From Lysinibacillus sp. FSL M8-0337 (GTDB lineage: Bacteria > Bacillota > Bacilli > Bacillales_A > Planococcaceae), in assembly GCF_038593855.1 (NCBI RefSeq), contig NZ_CP151996.1:1922001-1986000 (forward strand): 64,000 nt of DNA, read 5' to 3'. Position numbers and translations under genes: made by a program. The notes beneath the pieces are model-generated. The model was not told the origin of the DNA and did not search any database. It worked only from the letters and a program-made list of their open reading frames with translations. Shown here in pieces: positions 35,388 through 42,467 of the stretch. Numbering within the stretch: the stretch's first letter is position 1; the number at the start of each line of letters is the position of its first letter.

Positions 35388-35497
35388 TAAAAAACGGATA
35401 TTCTTAGTCTGATGTAAGAATATCCGTTTAATGCATGTTTATTTCAAAAAATAAGGGGGGATTCTGAAATAAACAGTTTAGAGAAGAAATAATCTAT
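35388..35497 (-). ncRNA. Candidate Fur-regulated small RNA (FsrA-like architecture)
   Basis: Reading the minus strand, a Fur-covered promoter (35532-35504) would start RNA near 35497. The transcript forms a perfect 10-bp stem, GUUUAUUUCA with UGAAAUAAAC (35474-35465 and 35446-35437). Its 18-base loop presents six consecutive C's (35460-35455). A perfect 15-bp terminator stem (35429-35392) and UUUUUU follow, giving about 110 nt. C-rich loops that pair with G-rich ribosome sites are the hallmark of FsrA and other Gram-positive regulatory RNAs. Alternatively it is an attenuating leader of fumC. Confidence 0.65.
35389..35429 (-). terminator. Strong intrinsic terminator upstream of fumC
   Basis: AAACGGATATTCTTA and its exact complement form a 15-bp stem with an eight-base loop; on the minus strand six U follow. 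It lies between a Fur-box promoter and the fumC start, 29 bp from the ATG. Confidence 0.9.
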
Positions 35498-35498
35498 A

Positions 35499-35532
35499 TG
35501 ATAATGATAATTGTTATCAATTAAAAAGTCAA
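35499..35532 (-). promoter_or_regulatory. Promoter overlapped by a Fur box
   Basis: On the minus strand TTGACT (35532-35527), a 17-bp spacer and TATCAT (35509-35504) form a sigma-A type promoter. TGATAATTGTTATCA (35505-35519), a Fur box with one mismatch to 7-1-7 symmetry, overlaps the spacer and -10, extended by another TGATAAT half-site at 35499. Confidence 0.8.
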
Positions 35533-35668
35533 TCTTTCTGCTTAATAAAAATACTGTTAATGAGAATAGTTCGCATTTTGTTCAAAAAATCAATTGTTAT
35601 TGCGATAACCGTTATGTTGTTTTGTATACCCACACCATGTATGTTGATAAACATAAAAAAGGGAAGAA

Positions 35669-35887
35669 CTATCTTTTCTTCTTCCCAAGATCTTTTGTTA
35701 AAGGTTGTTTTTTTGCTATTTTTTCAAAAAGCACATTGACATGAAACTGGCGCTCATTAATTTGAATAACGTCCACTACTTTTGCTTTTCGACCTTTAAT
35801 TTGGATGTTTTCATCAACAGTTGGTATGTGAATTAATAGCTGATTCAAAACGGAAGTCTTATTTTCATAAAAATGAACAACATGCAT
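35669..35887 (-). CDS. Small basic cytosolic protein, unknown
   Basis: The 72-residue product has an alternating beta-type pattern ('DENIQIKGRKAKVVDVIQIN', 'RQFHVNVLFEKI') and a basic tail ending KKKR. AGGAG precedes the ATG by about ten bases on the minus strand, and the codon pattern looks genuine. It stands downstream of the UbiB-like gene, separated by a hairpin. No family recognised. Confidence 0.6.
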   Translation of the reverse strand: MHVVHFYENKTSVLNQLLIHIPTVDENIQIKGRKAKVVDVIQINERQFHVNVLFEKIAKKQPLTKDLGKKKR

Positions 35888-36001
35888 TTTCGCAGTTCTC
35901 CTTATTTTGTATTTTAGTCAATTTATGAGTAACTGGCTGATTATAGAACAGCTGGTATAACAGGGGGAACAGCATGAAAATCCCATTGGAAAGCATAAAG
36001 T

Positions 36002-36034
36002 AAAGCCTCCTAAACGTTAACATTAGGAGGCTAA
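36002..36034 (-). terminator. Terminator of the UbiB-like kinase gene
   Basis: AGCCTCCTAA and its complement form a stem with a short loop 10 bp after the stop (minus strand), ending in GGAGGCTTTACTTT. Confidence 0.75.
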
Positions 36035-36043
36035 TGGTGTTAT

Positions 36044-37663
36044 CTATAGCGTTTTTTTGGAGAGCCGTTGTAACCATCTTTTTTGTTTCCAACTACTTAC
36101 GATATAAAAAAGACTAGAAAGCGCTAATAAGCCACTCGATGCTTTGATAAGGAGGGCATATTGTAAATACATGCCAAAGAAAACTGCGCCTAATGCTAGT
36201 ACACTGATGATAAAGGCATGCTTTTTTTGATTTTCATAGATTGCAAAGACAAAATCCCTTTGCTGCAAGGCATCTTTTTGAATTAACATTCGCTGGGGTG
36301 TCTCCACAAGGTCTTGCAGAGAATGGAATACTTTAAAAAATGGGAACGCATTAAGCCATTGTAAAACAGTTTTCCAATTAGTTGAGCTTCCTTGCTTGAT
36401 CCAATCTGAAAATACAGGTTTAATAATGTCTAAAATTTCTTTCTCTGGAGTAATGGACAGCAACATACCTTCAATTGTCACAAACGAGCGCCCTAAAAAA
36501 ATAAATCGTGTAGGAACTTGTATTGGAAGTAATTTTATCATGTCATTCATTTCTTTTTTGACAGCAAATACATCCATTTCCTTTACTTTGTTTAAATCTA
36601 ATTGTAGTACTTCTCGTAGAAGATTTTCAATGACTTTTAAATCCGCTCCTGGTAGTAAAAATCCTAAATTTTTTAATGTTTCAGCCGCTTGAGCATAATT
36701 TTTTAATAAAATGGCCTGCATTAAAATTTGAAAATTGGCTGCATCTTTTCTTGATATTTCGCCAACCATACCATAATCAAGAAGGACAATCGTACCATCT
36801 TCCTTTACTAACACATTGCCAGCGTGCGGATCAGCATGAAATATCCCAGCCTCTAGCCATTGTGGTAAGAAAATGCGCAGTAAGCGCTCGGATAATGCTT
36901 CTTTATCAATTTGATGGGACGTTAAAAACGCGTTATCTGTGATTCTTGCACCATCTATCCACTCCATGACTAATACTTGAGAGGTGCTAAGTTCGGGATA
37001 GGCAGTAGGAATCTTAAGTTCATCAATCGATTCAAAGCGTTCGCGAAAATGTGTCATGGTTTCTAGTTCTTTATGGAAATCTAACTCTCTACTGATTACA
37101 TATTTGACTTCATTAAAAAGCAATTTAAAATTAATAAAGCCTTTAGGTACTGGAGCAAAATATTGTGCAAACCACATAATAATAGCTAATGAACGAAAAT
37201 CCGTTCGCATAATAGTTGGTATAGTAGGACGTTGAACTTTAATTGCTACATTCGTACCATCTTTTAACTTTCCGCGATAAACCTCACCAATGGATGCGGA
37301 AGCGACAGCTTTTGTCTCGATTGAAAGAAGTACATGGTCAACAGGACTTCCCCATTCTTTTTCCAAAACAAGTTGAATGTCTTCCCAAGGAGAGGGTGGG
37401 ACTTGATCTACTAAATCCTGTATTTGCCTAATAAAACTTTTTGGTAGTAAATCCTCGCGAATACTTAAAAGTTGCCCGACTTTAATTAACACACCTTCGA
37501 GTTCAAATAGCGTTTGACGAAATTGTCGACCAAGCTTTTCCCAGAGCAATTCCCATTGTGTTTCCGATTTTTTTCGAATGCGAAACCAATAAACTTGCAG
37601 CAACATGGAAAAAGCGAAAGAAAGTATTTTCCACATACGATACCAACTTTTCCTTTTTTTCAT
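36044..37663 (-). CDS. ABC1/AarF/UbiB-family atypical kinase
   Basis: The 539-residue protein has the UbiB hallmarks: KxGQ ('LIKVGQLLSIREDLLP', about 60-75), the Ala-containing P-loop-like 'ASASIGEVYRGKLKDG' with 'VAIKVQRP', catalytic 'HADPHAGNVLVKEDG' near 275 and the DFG-like 'IVLLDYGMVGE'. Two helices close to the C-terminus anchor it in the membrane. The family has ATPase/kinase activity and supports quinone or lipid biology. GGAGGTATG lies upstream of the ATG at 37663. No quinone genes are adjacent. Confidence 0.92.
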   Translation of the reverse strand: MKKRKSWYRMWKILSFAFSMLLQVYWFRIRKKSETQWELLWEKLGRQFRQTLFELEGVLIKVGQLLSIREDLLPKSFIRQIQDLVDQVPPSPWEDIQLVLEKEWGSPVDHVLLSIETKAVASASIGEVYRGKLKDGTNVAIKVQRPTIPTIMRTDFRSLAIIMWFAQYFAPVPKGFINFKLLFNEVKYVISRELDFHKELETMTHFRERFESIDELKIPTAYPELSTSQVLVMEWIDGARITDNAFLTSHQIDKEALSERLLRIFLPQWLEAGIFHADPHAGNVLVKEDGTIVLLDYGMVGEISRKDAANFQILMQAILLKNYAQAAETLKNLGFLLPGADLKVIENLLREVLQLDLNKVKEMDVFAVKKEMNDMIKLLPIQVPTRFIFLGRSFVTIEGMLLSITPEKEILDIIKPVFSDWIKQGSSTNWKTVLQWLNAFPFFKVFHSLQDLVETPQRMLIQKDALQQRDFVFAIYENQKKHAFIISVLALGAVFFGMYLQYALLIKASSGLLALSSLFYIVSSWKQKRWLQRLSKKTL

Positions 37664-37909
37664 GCGACATACCTCCGATTTTTTTATTTGAGTAAAAAGA
37701 CAAATTTTATGTAAATATTTCCTACAAATTGAATAACTAAATCATACACCAATTGCCAATCTAATTGGATTTTTTAGCTGTATTTTATCTATAAATCTAA
37801 TAAAAAAACAGATAATACTAAAGTTATCCTGTTTCTAAAATAGGGTCATTTATGTCTTAAAAAGCTTCTTCTAGAAAAAAGCTACTGATGAAAACGGAGG
37901 ATTGAGTGT

Positions 37910-37927
37910 ATGTTATGGACTGCATAA
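37910..37927 (+). CDS. Possible five-codon upstream ORF before the DUF421 gene
   Basis: ATG TTA TGG ACT GCA TAA starts nine bases after GGAGG (37896-37900), 32 bp ahead of the DUF421 start. It could be a leader peptide or chance; the GGAGG is otherwise unexplained apart from an in-frame TTG at 37902. Confidence 0.2.
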   Translation: MLWTA

Positions 37928-37958
37928 CGCATTCTATTGTATAGATAGGAGTGGTGAC

Positions 37959-38645
37959 ATGAAAGATGTAAGCTACTTACAAATTGCAATAGAAACAGTC
38001 GTAACTTTTTTCGTACTTCTTGCCCTCACACGTTTTTTAGGGAAAAAACAATTAAGTCAACTTACTTTTTTCAATTATGTAACAGGAATCACAATTGGCT
38101 CGATTGCCGCCAATATGATTGTTTTAAGTACTAAAGATTACATGAAAGATTTAGTAAGCTTAATTATTTGGTGTTCGTTGACGACACTAATCGGCTATAT
38201 CAGTTTGAAATCAGGAAAAATAAGAATGTTGCTTGACGGTCAGCCTACAATTGTTATAAAACATGGCAAAATCGATCGAAAAGCATTGAAGCGAACAGGT
38301 GTCAATATTGATGACTTAACGATGATGATTAGACAATACCAAGTTTTTTCAATTGATGAAATAGATTTTGCCATTCTAGAACCGAATGGTACGCTTAGTA
38401 TTCTTAAGAAACCGCCATTTCAAGGTACCCAAAAAATAGATATAAATATCTCACCAGAAAATCCACCTTTTTTGCCAATTGAAATAATATCAGATGGAAA
38501 ATTATTAAAAAGAAATTTATTGGAAGTAGGAAAAAATCGACAATGGTTAAAAGATGAACTGAAAAAGCTGTCTATCGAAAATATTGAAGAAGTATTCTAT
38601 GCTGAAATTCAATCAAATGGGCAATTATTTATCCAAAAATATTAG
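37959..38645 (+). CDS. DUF421 (YetF-like) membrane protein
   Basis: The 228-residue protein has three N-terminal helices and the YetF/DUF421 core: 'RFLGKKQLSQLTFFNYVTGI' and 'TIGSIAANMIV' in the membrane part, then 'LLDGQPTIVIKHGKIDRKAL' and the cytosolic beta domain to the end. B. subtilis YetF-type proteins are about 230 residues. The ATG 37959 follows AGGAGTGGTG. Proteins of this family affect spore germination efficiency or membrane fluidity in Bacillus; the role here is unproven. Confidence 0.85.
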   Translation: MKDVSYLQIAIETVVTFFVLLALTRFLGKKQLSQLTFFNYVTGITIGSIAANMIVLSTKDYMKDLVSLIIWCSLTTLIGYISLKSGKIRMLLDGQPTIVIKHGKIDRKALKRTGVNIDDLTMMIRQYQVFSIDEIDFAILEPNGTLSILKKPPFQGTQKIDINISPENPPFLPIEIISDGKLLKRNLLEVGKNRQWLKDELKKLSIENIEEVFYAEIQSNGQLFIQKY

Positions 38646-38682
38646 GCCAGCACGTTAATTAAAATACGTTCTGGCTTTTTAA
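38646..38682 (+). terminator. Terminator of the DUF421 gene
   Basis: GCCAGCACGT pairs with ACGTTCTGGC around an AT-rich loop, then TTTTTAA. Confidence 0.8.
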
Positions 38683-38780
38683 CGGTTTCTGTACCCATGG
38701 AAATTCCCAAAACTGTCCCTTCTTAAACGCATGGTTCTATTATAAACTTCCAATATCATCGGTAAGGAGAAGTGATATGG

Positions 38781-39329
38781 ATGGAAACTAAAATTCGTAA
38801 GGCAGAACGAACGTGTACAAATGAAGGGCAAATTAATAACTTTTTACAAGAAGCCCAAACAGCTTTTCTTGGTTTGGTTGATCATAGCATGCCATATGTC
38901 ATTCCGCTTAATTTTGTATTCAAAGATGGGATTTTTTATATTCACGGGGCAAATGAAGGAAGAAAAATTACCATCTTACACACGAATTCAAATGCCTGTA
39001 TAACCATAAGTGAACATTACGGAACAATTGCCGATCCGATTCCTGCTAATACAGATACAGCTTATATGAGCGTTATCGCAAACGGTATCATCGAAGTGGT
39101 AACAAATTTAGACGAAGCAACGGCAGCCATGCAAGTAATGCTAGATAAATATGTCCCAGCTTACTATCAAGCACCCTTATCCAAAGCGCATGTTGAAAAA
39201 TACCAATCTTCTTTAGGCAGTAAAACGATTGTTCTAAAATTGAAACCAATAACAATGACTGCTAAAGCACATCATGATAATGGACAAATGAAGTTTTATC
39301 CTGGCAGATCCATTCAACAGGATATTTAA
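38781..39329 (+). CDS. Pyridoxamine-5'-phosphate-oxidase-like FMN-binding protein (NimA type)
   Basis: The 182-residue split-barrel flavoprotein shows 'AQTAFLGLVDHSMPYVIPLN', 'DGIFYIHGANEGRKITILHT' and 'ADTAYMSVIANGII'-like strands typical of the Pyridox_ox_2/NimA group. Members bind FMN or F420/haem and some reduce nitroimidazoles. ATG 38781 is preferred, ten bases after AAGGAG, over GTG 38772 which is too close. It is a single gene. Confidence 0.82.
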   Translation: METKIRKAERTCTNEGQINNFLQEAQTAFLGLVDHSMPYVIPLNFVFKDGIFYIHGANEGRKITILHTNSNACITISEHYGTIADPIPANTDTAYMSVIANGIIEVVTNLDEATAAMQVMLDKYVPAYYQAPLSKAHVEKYQSSLGSKTIVLKLKPITMTAKAHHDNGQMKFYPGRSIQQDI

Positions 39330-39410
39330 AATAGCAACATGACGCAAATCAATTGAAATAATAGTGGGTAATGTTTACACGGTGGCTGTTGGTAAACAAT
39401 TTGAGAATTC

Positions 39411-39429
39411 GTACAAGCGTCCTTGTACT
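39411..39429. other. Short hairpin and decayed intergenic stretch
   Basis: GTACAAG and CTTGTAC flank CGTC in the otherwise featureless gap 39330-39498. No T-run follows. A good ribosome-like site (AAAGGGAG) at 39463 leads only into ATG TAA. Confidence 0.35.
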
Positions 39430-39498
39430 GAATAAGATAGCTATAGTAGCCTACCAATATTGTTAAAGGGAGCCTTTATGTAATCAAAGTAGTACCGC

Positions 39499-39540
39499 AG
39501 ATAACTTCGTCTCTCTATTTTTGGGAGATGAAGTTTTTTA
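39499..39540 (+). terminator. Terminator upstream of a small hydrophobic peptide gene
   Basis: AACTTCGTCTC and GGAGATGAAGTT pair imperfectly, then TTTTTTAAT. No gene ending here is recognised, so it may close a short RNA. Confidence 0.7.
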
Positions 39541-39574
39541 ATATAAGAAATAATGAAAAGTAGGGGGAGGCTAT

Positions 39575-39682
39575 ATGGACATCATAACAAACAATAACGT
39601 ATCAATGATAGAACTGCTAGTACTTGTAGTTTCTACGCTCTTAACCGCCATAAGCCAAGTGTTGAATGCCAAGCAAATATAG
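39575..39682 (+). CDS. 35-residue hydrophobic peptide, possible holin-like/type I toxin
   Basis: An ATG at 39575 follows a very strong GGGGGAGG and opens a 35-codon frame with one hydrophobic helix ('MIELLVLVVSTLLTAISQVL', about 11-30) and a short polar tail. Size, single helix and strong ribosome site fit small membrane toxins of TxpA/BsrG type, though the sequence is not clearly one of them. A strong terminator stands just upstream. No antisense RNA gene can be confirmed by eye. Confidence 0.5.
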   Translation: MDIITNNNVSMIELLVLVVSTLLTAISQVLNAKQI

Positions 39683-40060
39683 GAAGTAGCGCCTTTTCTT
39701 ATTTAAATCGTTATAATGACATAATTTTATTATCTTTTTTAGTAATTTGTGCTGGATGACTGAAATATTTCTCGGGAAATATTGGGTGGATAGTTATTGT
39801 AAAAGCAAGTAGTGTTGTGCTTTCCGTGTATTTATTGCCAATAGGCATTCGGTATTGTTCGGTTTTAATAGGAATGATGAGTTTATGATTTGTTTCAATT
39901 TTCTAATTTTTATTTCTATTTAAGACTAGTCTGGTCATCTATTTCCCTACTTGGCACTATGCTGTTACGGCTAGCAGGTATTTTTTAGTTGTATTTGGAA
40001 AAGAAGACCGTTTCACAGTAGCTATTGGGAGTTATAATAGGAATAGGGAGGGAAAAAAGG
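39683..40060 (+). pseudogene. Possible remnant of a small multidrug resistance protein
   Basis: Around 39776-39890 a stop-bounded frame reads 'GWIVIVKASSVVLSVYLLPI' and 'GIRYCSVLIGMMSL', reminiscent of helices 2-3 of SMR proteins with a small deletion. Further on, another frame reads 'LVWSSISLLGTMLLRLAGIF'. Start, helix 1 and frame continuity are missing. This is a weak call for an otherwise unexplained 378-bp gap. Confidence 0.25.
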
Positions 40061-40789
40061 ATGTATTTAAAAGCATGCAAAGTTTTACAGGACAACATAG
40101 AGGCAAAACACCTATATCCTTTTAATATACCTAGTTTGCAGGATTTACAAGAGCTAACGTTTCCAACGAATGTGACGTTTTTCGTTGGGGAAAATGGTTC
40201 TGGAAAATCGACGTTACTAGAAGCTATTGCGGATTGCTGTGATTTTAATACAGCAGGTGGGGGACGTCAAAATACCTATGAAGTACATAAGGCGGAATCG
40301 GCATTAGGGGATTATATTCGCTTATCTTGGTGGCCCAAAGTGACGAATGGCTTTTTTCTAAGATCGGAGACGTTTTATCAATTTGCAAGTCATATTGATT
40401 TGTTAGAACATCCGAATAAGTATGCTGCATTTGGTGGCAAATCTCTACACCACCAATCACATGGCGAGTCCTTTTTATCGCTATTTATGAACCGTTTTAA
40501 AGGCAAGGCGATTTATTTATTGGACGAGCCTGAAGCGGCATTATCACCTACGAGACAACTTAGTCTTCTTAAAATCATGAAAGATTTAGAGCATGAAGCT
40601 CAGTTTATTATTGCTACCCATTCGCCCATTTTACTTGGTTATCCGAATGCGACCATTTACAGTTTTGATGATGGGGGAATTGAATCGATTCGATACGAAG
40701 ACACTATACATTATATTGTAACGAAGCGATTTTTAAATGCACCAGACACTATTTTTGCAGAGCTATTTGATGAGGAGAGAGAATCATGA
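40061..40789 (+). CDS. AAA/ABC-type ATPase
   Basis: The 242-residue cytosolic ATPase has Walker A 'FFVGENGSGKSTLLEAI' (about 43-59), the signature-like 'HGESFLSLF' and Walker B 'IYLLDEPEAALSP' (about 158-170), with a switch His in 'FIIATHSPILLGYP'. The domain matches the AAA_15/AAA_21 group rather than a transporter. The ATG 40061 follows GGGAGGG. Its stop overlaps the start of the acetyltransferase gene (ATGA), so the two are coupled. Physiological role unknown; no nuclease partner, so no defence call. Confidence 0.85.
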   Translation: MYLKACKVLQDNIEAKHLYPFNIPSLQDLQELTFPTNVTFFVGENGSGKSTLLEAIADCCDFNTAGGGRQNTYEVHKAESALGDYIRLSWWPKVTNGFFLRSETFYQFASHIDLLEHPNKYAAFGGKSLHHQSHGESFLSLFMNRFKGKAIYLLDEPEAALSPTRQLSLLKIMKDLEHEAQFIIATHSPILLGYPNATIYSFDDGGIESIRYEDTIHYIVTKRFLNAPDTIFAELFDEERES

Positions 40790-42009
40790 ATCAACGAAAA
40801 GGTTTAGTAATGCGAGAAATACGACTTGATGAGATGGCACAGTCGATTGATTTACTAAATTATGTATTTCAAATGTCTATGTCCATCCATAAGGATCGTC
40901 GTTTCGTCAATGCCAAAAGTAAACAGTTTGATGAAGGACATGCATTTGGATGGTTTGACGGCTCCCAACTTGTATCACAAATATTAAATTTACCTTTTCA
41001 AGTAAATGTACATGGAAAATTTTATGAAATGGGTGGTATTACGGCTGTTGGTACGTATCCAGAATATTCTAGACACGGCTTGATGGAAAGCCTTATTTTG
41101 AAATGCCTTGAACAAATGCGTGAGGAAGGTCGCTATATTTCTTATTTATTTCCTTATTCGATTCCGTATTATCGTAAAAAGGGCTGGGAAATTATGAGCG
41201 ATATTGTGGAGTTTCAAGTAAAAGATACACAACTCCCGCATTATGGTGGGCTAAACGGTAAAATTCGCAGAGTCGATCCAAAAGATGAGGATGTAGTCGC
41301 TATTTATGCACGCTATGCCAAAAAAACACATGGTGTTATGGTGCGTAATAGCATTGCGTGGAATGAAAAATTTCAAGAAGACTTTTGGGAAGAAAAGTTT
41401 ATAGACAGTGATGTCAAACTACAAGCAGCAATCTATTACGATGACGAAGATGTGCCGCAGGGTTATATGTTCTATCGTATAATGGAAGAAAATTTTTATA
41501 TTGATGAGATTGTTTATATGCAGGAAGAAGCTCGTAAAGGGTTATGGAATTTTGTCTCTGCCCATAGCTCAATGGTTTACAATGTATATGGGAAAACAAC
41601 GGGCAATGAAGCAGTCGCTTTTTTACTAGAAGATAGTGAAATTATCCAAAAGGTATCCCCTTACTTTATGGCACGTATTGTGGATGTGAAGGAATTTCTA
41701 TTGCGTTATCCATTTATAGGGAATGACTTCCAGCTACGTTTTGCAGTAACTGACCGGATTGTCGCTTGGAATAATGGTACCTTTGTTGTAACAGTAGAAA
41801 ACGGAGAAGTATCTGTTGAGAAGGTGAGCGAACAATTATCCGAAAATGCTGTACAACTAACCGTACAGACGTTAGCAACGATGCTATTGGGCTATAAACG
41901 ACCTAGCTATTTAGAAAAAATTGAACGCTTACAAGGTGAAGCAATTGAATTGGCACTTTTAGAAGCTGTTCTACCTGTAGGTATCCCGACATTTATAGAT
42001 TATTTTTAA
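40786..42009 (+). CDS. Eis-like GNAT N-acetyltransferase
   Basis: The 407-residue protein has the three-part Eis layout: GNAT domain 1 with the acetyl-CoA motif 'GGITAVGTYPEYSRHGLMES' (about 86-105) and 'YLFPYSIPYYRKKGWEIMSD', a second GNAT-like half, and a C-terminal sterol-carrier-like domain ('LTVQTLATMLLGYKRPSYLE'). Eis enzymes acetylate amines, including aminoglycosides in mycobacteria; Bacillus relatives have unknown substrates. It is coupled to the ATPase gene. Confidence 0.88.
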   Translation: MNQRKGLVMREIRLDEMAQSIDLLNYVFQMSMSIHKDRRFVNAKSKQFDEGHAFGWFDGSQLVSQILNLPFQVNVHGKFYEMGGITAVGTYPEYSRHGLMESLILKCLEQMREEGRYISYLFPYSIPYYRKKGWEIMSDIVEFQVKDTQLPHYGGLNGKIRRVDPKDEDVVAIYARYAKKTHGVMVRNSIAWNEKFQEDFWEEKFIDSDVKLQAAIYYDDEDVPQGYMFYRIMEENFYIDEIVYMQEEARKGLWNFVSAHSSMVYNVYGKTTGNEAVAFLLEDSEIIQKVSPYFMARIVDVKEFLLRYPFIGNDFQLRFAVTDRIVAWNNGTFVVTVENGEVSVEKVSEQLSENAVQLTVQTLATMLLGYKRPSYLEKIERLQGEAIELALLEAVLPVGIPTFIDYF

Positions 42010-42010
42010 A

Positions 42011-42049
42011 AGAATTTGTGCAGGGAAAACCTGCGCAAATTCTTTTTTG
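42011..42049 (+). terminator. Terminator of the ATPase-acetyltransferase operon
   Basis: AAGAATTTGTGCAGG pairs with CCTGCGCAAATTCTT (one wobble) around AAAA, then TTTTTTG. Confidence 0.9.
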
Positions 42050-42113
42050 CTTTAATGGAGTGCTTCTTTGTGAAAGAATATGGCATAATTAGTGAATGGA
42101 GGGGATGCACTGT

Positions 42114-42428
42114 ATGCCAAAATGTATTGAATGTAAGAAGAAATGGACTTGGAAGCAGTCGATGCGTTCGATTGTAACATTTTCACGATTCATCAGTTGC
42201 CCTTATTGCGCAAAAAAACAAATGCTCACTTCAATGACTCGTATTTCTATTTTACTTTTGGTCTTTGTACCTTATATTACAATGCCCTATGTTATTGAGG
42301 ATGAAGTGAAAAGTTCGGCTGTGGCAATAGGAATTGCTATTTATTTATTGACATTACTGATGATGATGCCGTTGTTAATGGATTTACGAGAAATACCAAA
42401 GCATTTACAAAAATACGCTCAAAAATGA
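42114..42428 (+). CDS. cxxc_20_cxxc-family small membrane protein
   Basis: The 104-residue protein opens with 'MPKCIECKKKWTWKQSMRSI' and has CIEC and CPYC 21 residues apart (4-7 and 29-32), the zinc-ribbon-like signature of the cxxc_20_cxxc family, then two helices (about 45-65 and 72-92). ATG 42114 lies nine bases after GGAGGGG. The Cys domain and the two following helices parallel the C-terminal half of the ECF sigma partner at 27375. Function unknown. Confidence 0.8.
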   Translation: MPKCIECKKKWTWKQSMRSIVTFSRFISCPYCAKKQMLTSMTRISILLLVFVPYITMPYVIEDEVKSSAVAIGIAIYLLTLLMMMPLLMDLREIPKHLQKYAQK

Positions 42429-42436
42429 TACATAGT

Positions 42437-42467
42437 AAAAACGCGGGTTTTTGAAAGCCCGCGTTTT
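42437..42467. terminator. Bidirectional terminator between the cxxc and MocR genes
   Basis: AAAACGCGGG and CCCGCGTTTT form a perfect stem between convergent genes. Confidence 0.88.

Noticed and set aside
35511..35744. Open frame of 77 codons on the plus strand over the Fur region
   Set aside because: Composition is not protein-like, there is no ribosome site, and it overlaps the Fur-controlled promoter and a minus-strand gene.
40061..42009. ATPase plus acetyltransferase as a defence (OLD/GajA-like) system
   Set aside because: No nuclease, TOPRIM or other effector domain is present and the partner is a normal Eis-like enzyme.
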